NCBI GenBank assembly: GCA_013152215.1
Contig: JAADGT010000180.1
Coordinates: forward strand, 1-5,742
DNA from: Deltaproteobacteria bacterium
GTDB lineage: Bacteria; Desulfobacterota; Deferrisomatia; Deferrisomatales; Deferrisomataceae
Reading direction: 5' to 3'
DNA length: 5,742 nucleotides
Shown: positions 1 through 5,742 of the stretch, in pieces
Numbering within the stretch: the stretch's first letter is position 1
Layout of the letters: each line of letters begins with the position of its first letter
Position numbers and translations under genes: made by a program
Notes under the pieces: generated by a model
Database searches by the model: none
What the model was told of the DNA's origin: nothing
The model's input: the letters and a program-made list of their open reading frames with translations, nothing else

Positions 1-30
1 CTGCGCTCCATCCCGACCGGCCCCCGGGCC

Positions 31-2763
31 TCACACCCTCTCGATGCGGGCCGCGAGCTTCTTGTAGTCCACCTGTCCGCTCACCGGGTCCCAGGCCCGA
101 TGGCTCACCGCGTTCACCAGCCACCGGTTCTTGGTCGGATCGGCGCTGTCCGCGACCGACAGGTTCCACGGGCTGAACAGGAGCCCCGGCGGCACCTCGG
201 TGCGGGCCGGCCGGACCAGGCTCTCCACGCCCACCGACACCCGGGCCTCGTACGAGCCCCGCCGGGTGACCACCCTCACCCTGTCGCCGTCCTCCAGCCC
301 GAACCGTTCGGCGTCCTCCGGGCTGACCTCCACGTACTGCTCGGGCACGAGCTTCAGGGTGGTCGGCCCCCGGATCGTCTTGGCCGTGTGGAAGTGCTCG
401 TACACGATGCCGAGCGACAGCCAGAAGGGGTAGAGGTCCTTCTTCTTGTGGTCCTCCAGGGCCAGGCCCCGGTCGTTGTAGGCGTCCAGATCGGGGAGCT
501 CGGGCGTGAGGCCGGCGTCCCGGGCCTGCACAAGGAGGTTCTTGATCCCCTTTTTCTTGGCCTCGGCCAGGTTGTCGATCAAGAACGGCCCGGCGCCGGG
601 CAGGTCCCGGTAGCCGTACCGCATGAGCTCGCCGGTGATCTCCTTGAGCCGGGAGTAGTCCTGCTCACACAGCTTCATGCGGGCCTTGCCGTCCTTGTGG
701 CGGAACGCGCCGTAGGGCTTGCCGGCCCAGCCCTCCTGGCCCAGGTACCGGCGGGGCACCCCGCCCTTGCGGGCCAGCTCCGCGGTGGGGGCGGGCCACT
801 GGACGCCCCGGAGCCTTCGGAGCTGGTCGTAGAGGCGGATGCCGTCCTGGCGCTCCACCTCGAGCATGCCGGTGACGTCGGCGTCCGAGCCCTTGCTCGC
901 GGCCACGATGTCCCGGAACACGTCCTCTGGGTCGTAGGCCATGAGCCCGTTGCCCATGCGGACCTTCTTCTCGTAGGGGAAGATCCGGTCCGGGTCCAGC
1001 CCGAGCTTGCGGGCGATGGCCCTGCCCTTGTCGATGGCCATGTCCATGTCCGGCCGGCAGTTGGGCGGGGGGTTGGCCGTGCCGTCGCAGACGTAGATGC
1101 GCCGCTCCGACTGGATGTAGGTGCCGCCGGGCCACTCCCCCCAGGTGGCGGCCGGGAACACCACGTCGGCGTAGAGCAGGTTGGGGGCGTGGCGGTAGAT
1201 GTCCTGGACCACGCAGAACATCTTCGTCATGGCGGGTCGCACCAGGGTCTCCACGTCGGGCAGGTGCACGTGGGTGGTGTACATCCAGAACATGGCCAGC
1301 AGGTCCCCCTTGAGGGCCCGCTCCATCATGCCGATGACCATGCCCGGGTTCTGGAGCAGCGCGGTCTGGGCCAGCCGCTCCCTGGGAACCCGCCAGGCGT
1401 CGGCGATGTGGTTGCGCCACTGCTCGTTCTTGAGGGGCTGGTTGAACGGCAGCCGCCCGGTGAGCCCGCCCATCAGCCGTTCGCTCATGGCGTTGGGCTG
1501 GCCGGTCTGGGAGTGGGTGCCGCACCCGGGCCGGCCGATGTTGCCCGTGATCAGGTGAAGGTTGATGATGCTGATCGTGTTGTGCTGGCCGTGGAGCATC
1601 TGGTTGTATCCGATGCCCCAGAACGAGAGCACCCCTCCCCGTCCCCGCTGCCGGCCCTTGACGGTGGCCGCGGCCCACTCCTTGGCGACCCGCTCGATCG
1701 TCTCCACCGTGACCCGGCCGTTCTCGAAGATCCGCTGCCGCTCCACCACCTGCTGGGGCGAGTAGCGCTCCTTGACCCCCGTGACGTACTCGCGCCAACC
1801 GTTCACGTTCTTGTCGAGCCACTCCTCGGGCATGATCGCCTGGGGGTACTTGGTCAGCAGCACGTGGGCGATGGCGTTTTGGTAGCCGATGTCGCCGTTC
1901 AGGGTCTGCAGGTGGTAGCTGTTGCGGGGATCGATGGACTCCAGCCCGATCACCGTGCCGGTCTTCCTCGGGTCGGCCACGAGGGTCGGGATGCCCGAGC
2001 GCTTCTTGTAGTCGGCCACCCGCCAGAACAGGATCGGGTGGGCCTCGCGCGCGTTGTGGCCCCAGAAACAGATGAGGTCGGCGTGCTCGATGTCCTCGTA
2101 GCTCGTGGGCGGCGCGTCGGAGCCGTAGGAGTGGAAGTACCCGGTCACGGCCGAGGTCATGCACATGCGGGCGTTGGCCTCGATGGAGTTGGACCCGATC
2201 ACCCCCTTCATGAGGAGGTTCTCGATCCACTGGGCCTCCATGGTGAGCTGGCCCGAGCCGTTCAGGCCCACGGCGTTGCCGCCCTTGGCCTTGATGATCT
2301 CGGCGATCCGTTCGGCCACCAGCTCCTCGGCCTCCTCGTAGGGCATCTCCTCGAACACGCCGTCGTCGAACCGGCCCTTGGTGGACGACACGTGGCCCCG
2401 CAGGGGGTCGCTCATGTCCTTTCGCACCAGGACCTTGGTCAGCCGATCCCGGTAGATCGGCTCGTGGGCGTTCAGGCCCTTGATGCACTGGATGCCCCGG
2501 TTGGTGGGGTGCTTCTTGTCGGGCACCATGCCCACCACCTTGCCGTCCTGCACCTTGATCAGCGTGCCGCAGCCCACCCCGCAGTACGGGCAGGCCGACT
2601 GGAGCAGTTTCACCCCGGCGGGGGGCTTGGCAGGCGCTGCGTGGGCCGCCTCGATGAGCTCCAGCGGCGCCAGCTTGGAGGCGGCGCACACGACGCCGGC
2701 TCCGGCGGCCATCTTGAGGAACTCCCTTCGGTCGAAGTGGACGGGTCCGCGACGGCGTTGCAT
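31..2763 (-). CDS. napA: NapA-type periplasmic molybdopterin oxidoreductase, probable nitrate reductase catalytic subunit
   Basis: The 910-residue product probably reduces nitrate to nitrite in the periplasm at a Mo-bis(molybdopterin guanine dinucleotide) centre fed by one [4Fe-4S] cluster. Seen: a twin-arginine signal (D11-R-R-E-F-L-K17, hydrophobic stretch, AHA near residue 42); cluster cysteines C58, C61, C65 and C93 followed by K95, the conserved Lys of the family; NARMCMTSAV with C201 as expected Mo ligand; HPILFWRV near 242-249; GYNQ and NLHLITGNIGRPGCG at 385-415; TGQPNAM at 420-426; a C-terminal cofactor-binding domain from about 778, with EHFHTA and a DPVSGQVDYKK ending very like E. 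coli NapA as I recall it. It is longer than usual NapA (about 750-830 residues), largely through extra sequence at about 700-777. The ATG is supported by AAGGAG 7 bases upstream and by the intact Tat signal. It follows the multihaem cytochrome gene by 84 bases. Family assignment is firm; nitrate as substrate is inference, since assimilatory NasA-like or other substrates are not excluded. Confidence 0.85.
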   Translation of the reverse strand: MQRRRGPVHFDRREFLKMAAGAGVVCAASKLAPLELIEAAHAAPAKPPAGVKLLQSACPYCGVGCGTLIKVQDGKVVGMVPDKKHPTNRGIQCIKGLNAHEPIYRDRLTKVLVRKDMSDPLRGHVSSTKGRFDDGVFEEMPYEEAEELVAERIAEIIKAKGGNAVGLNGSGQLTMEAQWIENLLMKGVIGSNSIEANARMCMTSAVTGYFHSYGSDAPPTSYEDIEHADLICFWGHNAREAHPILFWRVADYKKRSGIPTLVADPRKTGTVIGLESIDPRNSYHLQTLNGDIGYQNAIAHVLLTKYPQAIMPEEWLDKNVNGWREYVTGVKERYSPQQVVERQRIFENGRVTVETIERVAKEWAAATVKGRQRGRGGVLSFWGIGYNQMLHGQHNTISIINLHLITGNIGRPGCGTHSQTGQPNAMSERLMGGLTGRLPFNQPLKNEQWRNHIADAWRVPRERLAQTALLQNPGMVIGMMERALKGDLLAMFWMYTTHVHLPDVETLVRPAMTKMFCVVQDIYRHAPNLLYADVVFPAATWGEWPGGTYIQSERRIYVCDGTANPPPNCRPDMDMAIDKGRAIARKLGLDPDRIFPYEKKVRMGNGLMAYDPEDVFRDIVAASKGSDADVTGMLEVERQDGIRLYDQLRRLRGVQWPAPTAELARKGGVPRRYLGQEGWAGKPYGAFRHKDGKARMKLCEQDYSRLKEITGELMRYGYRDLPGAGPFLIDNLAEAKKKGIKNLLVQARDAGLTPELPDLDAYNDRGLALEDHKKKDLYPFWLSLGIVYEHFHTAKTIRGPTTLKLVPEQYVEVSPEDAERFGLEDGDRVRVVTRRGSYEARVSVGVESLVRPARTEVPPGLLFSPWNLSVADSADPTKNRWLVNAVSHRAWDPVSGQVDYKKLAARIERV

Positions 2764-2770
2764 GGGTCTT

Positions 2771-2776
2771 CTCCTT
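2771..2776 (-). promoter_or_regulatory. Shine-Dalgarno site of the NapA-type gene
   Basis: AAGGAG lies 7 bases upstream of the ATG at 2763, an ideal spacing. It settles the start codon, which also keeps the twin-arginine signal complete. Confidence 0.85.
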
Positions 2777-2778
2777 AC

Positions 2779-2818
2779 AAGGCTAGAAGGCTGGAAAGCG
2801 GGAAGGCTCGAAGGCCCC
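2779..2818. repeat. Array of five 8-base units in the intergenic region
   Basis: On the plus strand five consecutive octamers are seen: AAGGCTAG, AAGGCTGG, AAAGCGGG, AAGGCTCG and AAGGCCCC, with consensus AAGGCTNG. In the transcript they read as CNAGCCUU units just upstream of the NapA-type gene's Shine-Dalgarno site. The array fills about half of the 84-base gap between the two genes. The period of eight is not a multiple of three and no coding frame uses it, so it is a non-coding short tandem repeat. The units have drifted, so it is not a freshly expanded perfect repeat. Confidence 0.75.
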
Positions 2819-2836
2819 TCGTGCGTTCAATTCCCG
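2799..2836 (-). other. Inverted repeat between the two genes, possible RNA hairpin
   Basis: In the transcript CGGGAA and UUCCCG form a perfect 6-base inverted repeat separated by 26 bases. Inside it a second small stem can form (CGAGG with CUUCG, one G-U pair, 3-base loop). It begins 11 bases after the cytochrome stop codon. No U-tract follows, so it is not a convincing intrinsic terminator; it could mark an RNA processing or mRNA-stability site, or be chance in GC-rich DNA. Confidence 0.3.
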
Positions 2837-2847
2837 TTTTCACCTAC

Positions 2848-5658
2848 TCACCGGGCCGGGGCCGCCGCCAGCATGCTGCGCTCGGCCGGCAGGGTCATGG
2901 GAGAGGGCGCCGCCCGGGACCAGTGGCGGATGTAGGCCACGAGGTCGTCGATCTCGTCCATGGTGAGGTCCACCAGGCCGTTGAACCCGTGGCCGAAGGG
3001 CCGCATGGCCGTGCCCGTGCGGCCCACCACGATGGTGGCCTGGAGGAACCCGTCCGTGGCCGCGGCCAGGAACCCCTCGTTGTTGAGCGCCGGCGCCCAG
3101 GACGAGAGCTTGGGCTCGTCGATCTCGGCCTTTCCGTTGATCCCGTGGCACCCAGCGCAGTTGGCCTCGTACAGCCTCTTCCCCCGGGCCAGATCCCACG
3201 GGATCACGAACCGGTGGGGGGTGGCCCCTGGGGGCCGGGTGTGCTCCAGGGACCGTAGGTAGGCCACGATGTCGTTGATCTGGTCGCTGGTGAGATCCAG
3301 GATGGACTGGGGCCCCTTCTTGACCGGTCGCATCTCGGTGCCGTCTCGGCCCATGGCCATGGTGGCCATGAGGAACCCGTCCGAGGCGTTTCTGAGGAAC
3401 GAGAGGTTGGCCAAGGCCGGCCCGCTCGCCCCCTCCCCGGCCTCGCCGTGGCACTGGGAGCACGACTCCCGGTACCAGATCTCCCCGAGCTGGGGCACCC
3501 CGTGGGGGGAGCGCTTCACCGATACGCGCGGCCGATCCTGGAAGGTGCGCAGGTAGGCCACGATGTCGCGCATCTGGCGGTCGGTGAGCTCGCCGATCCC
3601 CTGCTCGGCCCGGGCAAACCCCAGCATGGGCGTGCCCACCTTGCCGTTGCGGATCCACTCGAGAATCATGCCGTCCGTTGCCGAGGCCAGGAACACCGGG
3701 TTGTTGAGCTGGGGCCCGACCCCGCCTTCGGCCGAGTCGCCGTGGCACTTGCTGCAGTTGTCCCGGTACAGGGTGCGGCCCACCCACGGGTCGCCGCGCT
3801 CGGCCCCCGAGGGCGGGGTGCGGCTGGGCTCGGTCTGCCACGAGCGAAGGAAGCGGATGATGGAAGCCACGTCCTCGCTCGTGAGGTGACGCCAGGCCGG
3901 CATGCCCGTTCCGGGCCGGCCGGAGGCGATGGTCTCGTACAGGTAGGCGTCGTCCACCAGGGTGAGGAACTCCTGGGTGGCCAGGGACACGGCCAGGTCG
4001 CCCATGCCGTCTCGGCCGTGGCACGTGCGGCAGTTGGTCCGGTACAGGATCCGGCCGATCCGCTCCGAGGCCCGGGGGTCGCCGGTCTCGAGCAGCGAGA
4101 GCACCGCGGCCCGGTCGCTGCGCCGGGGCTGCCAGGTGCGCAGATACGCCAGCAGGTCCGAGACCTCCTGCTCGGTGAACCGGCGCCAGCTCGGCATGGC
4201 CGTGTTCTCCCGGCCGTCCAGGATGGTGGCGGCGAGGAACGCGTCCGAGGCCGCGGCCAGGAAGCCGGGGGAGTTGAGCGAGGTTCCGATGCCGCCCCCG
4301 CCCCGGCGGCCGTGGCACGAGGCGCAGTTGCGGCGGAAGAGGATCCGGCCGGAGCGGGCGTCCCCCCTGGACGAGGCGATTCGGGTTCGCTCCGGGCCCG
4401 ACAGCTGCCAGGACCGGATGTAGGCCACGACCCGGTCCACCTCGTCGGGCAGGAGCCCGCCTCCTTCCGCATCGCCCCAAGCGAGCATGGTGGTGTCCGG
4501 CCGGCCGCTTCGGATGATCGTGGCCAGGTAATAGTCGCTGGCCACGGCCAGGGTGCCCTGGTTGTTGAGGGACGGCACCATCAGGTCCAGGGGCGGATCG
4601 GCGGCCTCGGCCAGCAAGGGGTCGCGCACGGTGCTGCCCTGGCCCTCCCGGCCGTGGCAGGCCGAGCAGAACATGAGGTACAGCCGCTTGCCGTCCACGG
4701 GCCTGCCCTCGCCCCGAGGCGGGGGCGGCGTGTAGGAGGCCGGTGCGGTCTTGGCCCGCAGGCTCAGCATGTAGTTGGTGAGGTCCTCGGCCTGCCGGTC
4801 GGTGAGCCCCAGGTCGGGCATCAGGGTGTTCGGGCTGACCGCGGCCGGGCGCTTGAAGTGCTCGAACAGCCACTGGCGCACCGTGTGCTCGCCCTGGATG
4901 TTCGAGAAGTCGAACCCGTGGGGCCCCTTGTCGCCCACGTGGGTGATGTCCGGCCCCAGGGAGCCCCCGCGGTTCCTGTACTTGTGGCAGCCCAGGCAGC
5001 CGAGCTCCAGCACGAGCCGCTTGCCCCGGGCGATGGACGCGTCCCCGGGAAGCGCGGCGTCCAGCTCGTCCTCGGTGATGGGGCGAGGCGGGATGCCGGC
5101 CACGTACTGAACCGCCTCGGCTCCGTAGAGGTCGTTCTCATGGTGGCACCGGCCGCAGTTGGTGTACACCAGGGTGCCGGTGCGCAGGGGCTCGGGCCAG
5201 TACCGGGTCTTGCCGTGGGCGTCGTCCTTTTCGAGGGCGCGGCCCTGGCCGTCGTGGCACACGGTGCATCCGAACCGGCCCAGGGGGTGGATCTTGAGCC
5301 AGTCGCCGCTGTGGGCCCGCAGGGGCTGCTCGGCGTCGGCCATGTTGGGGTTGTCGATGCCGGCGTGGCAGGTGACGCACCGGTCCAGGCGGCCCAGCTC
5401 GGGGAGCACCACCTGCTGGACCTCCACCCCCATCCGCTCGGCCGCGGCCCGGGCCCGGTCGTCCGCGGCCCGGGCCCGCACGGCCTCCCGGTAGGCCCGC
5501 TGGTAGGTCCGCCACTCCAGCCACAGGTTCTCGCGCACCGCGGCCACGGCCATCAGGCCGAGGGCCGCGAGCGAACTCGCCAGCAGGGCGAGCTTCCATC
5601 GCCGGGGGGAGGGGAAGGTTCCCTTGGGGGGAGGCGTGTCGACTCGATCGTTGCCCAT
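2848..5658 (-). CDS. Membrane-anchored decahaem c-type cytochrome: three N-terminal haems plus seven tandem monohaem modules
   Basis: The 936-residue product should be an electron-transfer protein anchored in the cytoplasmic membrane with its haems outside. Seen: basic PRRWK at 18-22, one hydrophobic segment at about 23-42 acting as an uncleaved anchor, then a charged, probably helical stretch at 43-80. Ten CxxCH motifs start at residues 94, 131, 168, 221, 331, 445, 543, 635, 733 and 834. The first three lie in His-rich sequence (H116, H124, H148, H173), which suggests bis-His ligation. The last seven each sit in a monohaem cytochrome c fold with a candidate Met ligand (M280, M391, M488, M586, M678, M776, M885) and end in an AY[IL]R-like helix. 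The N-terminal third (PELGRLDRCVTCH, then GCTVCH, CGRCH, GCLGCH) resembles multihaem cytochromes that I recall beside cytochrome b or Rieske genes in deltaproteobacteria; this is recollection, not a search. The context suggests that it delivers electrons to the NapA-type enzyme. Its ATG has a short-spaced AGGTGG site; the next in-frame Met (76) would remove the anchor. Confidence 0.88.
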   Translation of the reverse strand: MGNDRVDTPPPKGTFPSPRRWKLALLASSLAALGLMAVAAVRENLWLEWRTYQRAYREAVRARAADDRARAAAERMGVEVQQVVLPELGRLDRCVTCHAGIDNPNMADAEQPLRAHSGDWLKIHPLGRFGCTVCHDGQGRALEKDDAHGKTRYWPEPLRTGTLVYTNCGRCHHENDLYGAEAVQYVAGIPPRPITEDELDAALPGDASIARGKRLVLELGCLGCHKYRNRGGSLGPDITHVGDKGPHGFDFSNIQGEHTVRQWLFEHFKRPAAVSPNTLMPDLGLTDRQAEDLTNYMLSLRAKTAPASYTPPPPRGEGRPVDGKRLYLMFCSACHGREGQGSTVRDPLLAEAADPPLDLMVPSLNNQGTLAVASDYYLATIIRSGRPDTTMLAWGDAEGGGLLPDEVDRVVAYIRSWQLSGPERTRIASSRGDARSGRILFRRNCASCHGRRGGGGIGTSLNSPGFLAAASDAFLAATILDGRENTAMPSWRRFTEQEVSDLLAYLRTWQPRRSDRAAVLSLLETGDPRASERIGRILYRTNCRTCHGRDGMGDLAVSLATQEFLTLVDDAYLYETIASGRPGTGMPAWRHLTSEDVASIIRFLRSWQTEPSRTPPSGAERGDPWVGRTLYRDNCSKCHGDSAEGGVGPQLNNPVFLASATDGMILEWIRNGKVGTPMLGFARAEQGIGELTDRQMRDIVAYLRTFQDRPRVSVKRSPHGVPQLGEIWYRESCSQCHGEAGEGASGPALANLSFLRNASDGFLMATMAMGRDGTEMRPVKKGPQSILDLTSDQINDIVAYLRSLEHTRPPGATPHRFVIPWDLARGKRLYEANCAGCHGINGKAEIDEPKLSSWAPALNNEGFLAAATDGFLQATIVVGRTGTAMRPFGHGFNGLVDLTMDEIDDLVAYIRHWSRAAPSPMTLPAERSMLAAAPAR
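2920..5034 (-). repeat. Seven tandem cytochrome c modules within the decahaem gene (protein-level repeat)
   Basis: Residues about 209 to 913 of the cytochrome consist of seven successive monohaem modules, with CxxCH starts 110, 114, 98, 92, 98 and 101 residues apart. Each has the pattern G-[KR]-x-L-(Y/F)-x3-C-x2-C-H-G, then a [FY]L...T/I...G motif, a Met ligand and a closing helix ending in a (V/L)AYLR(S/T)(W/F)Q-like sequence. The first module (CLGCHKYRN) is the most divergent. Modules 2 to 7 of this set are clearly homologous by eye and point to internal gene duplication. At the DNA level the haem sites recur as GTGGCA followed by a Cys codon on the plus strand roughly every 300 bases. Confidence 0.85.
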
Positions 5659-5661
5659 GAT

Positions 5662-5667
5662 CCACCT
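5662..5667 (-). promoter_or_regulatory. Ribosome binding site of the decahaem cytochrome gene
   Basis: AGGTGG, one mismatch from AGGAGG, lies only 3 bases before the ATG at 5658. The TAG stop of the putative upstream gene overlaps its first two bases (TAGGTGG). Termination there would leave a ribosome on the start site, so translational coupling is likely if the upstream frame is real. The spacing is shorter than the usual 5-9 bases. Confidence 0.5.
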
Positions 5668-5742
5668 AGTGTGGCGTTTCCGAGATCCCGTGGTTTTCCC
5701 AGGGGGTGGGGCTGGGGGCCCCTCCTTCGCTGAACGGCCTCG
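5666..5742 (-). CDS. Probable C-terminal tail of an upstream gene (partial)
   Basis: Reading the minus strand in from the window edge, one frame is open for 24 codons and ends at TAG (5668-5666). The tail reads RPFSEGGAPSPTPWENHGISETPH. Of the three minus-strand frames this one has the highest share of G or C in third positions (about 19 of 24), as expected for real coding sequence here. It ends 7 bases before the cytochrome ATG, which is typical operon spacing. The function cannot be read from so short a piece. A cytochrome b or other quinol-oxidising membrane subunit would fit the context, but that is a guess. Confidence 0.4.
   Translation of the reverse strand, partial: RPFSEGGAPSPTPWENHGISETPH

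Noticed and set aside
19..30. GGCCC-GG-GGGCC inverted repeat just after the NapA-type stop as a terminator
   Set aside because: The 5-base arms are separated by only 2 bases and no T-tract follows, so it cannot be a normal intrinsic terminator. Such GC palindromes are expected by chance at this composition.
665..2689. Second long minus-strand frame inside the NapA-type gene
   Set aside because: It is an out-of-frame reading rich in Arg/Gly/His/Pro, lacks all family motifs, and overlaps completely with a gene carrying every expected catalytic motif.
2779..2818. Octamer array as a CRISPR or regulator-binding iteron array
   Set aside because: The units are directly abutting 8-mers with no spacers, so it is not CRISPR. 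There is no nearby replication gene or regulator to support iterons, and the copies are degenerate.
100..3258. Plus-strand open frame of about 1050 codons opposite the NapA-type gene and crossing into the cytochrome gene
   Set aside because: It runs antisense to two clearly conserved proteins. Its translation is a featureless Gly/Val/Leu/His/Pro-rich string without domains, typical of the complementary frame of GC-rich genes where stops are rare.
2840..4873. Second long minus-strand frame inside the cytochrome gene
   Set aside because: It is a frame-shifted shadow with no CxxCH motifs and Arg/Gly/Pro-rich composition. The true frame keeps ten haem motifs.
3448..5733. Plus-strand open frame of about 760 codons opposite the cytochrome gene
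   Set aside because: Same reasoning: an antisense shadow, with composition driven by the codon bias of the real gene and no recognisable motif.

Overview
The window is strongly GC-rich, with G or C in most third codon positions. It holds two complete genes, both on the minus strand and read from high to low coordinates. The first is a membrane-anchored c-type cytochrome with ten CxxCH haem motifs (5658 to 2848). The second is a Tat-exported, NapA-type molybdenum oxidoreductase of 910 residues (2763 to 31). They are separated by 84 bases and lie in the same direction, so they look like one transcription unit. The combination suggests an anaerobically respiring, cytochrome-rich Gram-negative bacterium. 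The style of the cytochrome recalls Desulfobacterota/Geobacter-like lineages, but the sequence alone does not fix the taxon.

Layout in the direction of transcription. At 5742-5666 there is a probable C-terminal tail of an upstream gene. Its TAG stop is embedded in the ribosome binding site of the cytochrome gene. The cytochrome begins with a transmembrane anchor and a charged helix, followed by three haem motifs without obvious Met ligands. Seven consecutive monohaem cytochrome c modules come next, each with a candidate Met ligand. The intergenic region contains a 40-base array of five 8-base units, an inverted repeat and a very good Shine-Dalgarno site for the oxidoreductase. The last 30 bases may include the start of another gene at position 11.

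Functional reading (inference). The cytochrome would be anchored in the cytoplasmic membrane with its haems in the periplasm. It would take electrons from a quinol-oxidising membrane partner, perhaps encoded upstream, and pass them along a haem chain to the [4Fe-4S]/Mo-bisMGD enzyme. That enzyme most likely reduces nitrate. No NapB, NapC, NapD, NapG or NapH is present in the window, so the ten-haem protein may do the electron-delivery work of NapB/NapC. The least ordinary parts are this pairing, the internal duplication history of the cytochrome, and the octanucleotide array in front of the oxidoreductase gene. No RNA genes, CRISPR arrays or mobile elements were seen.
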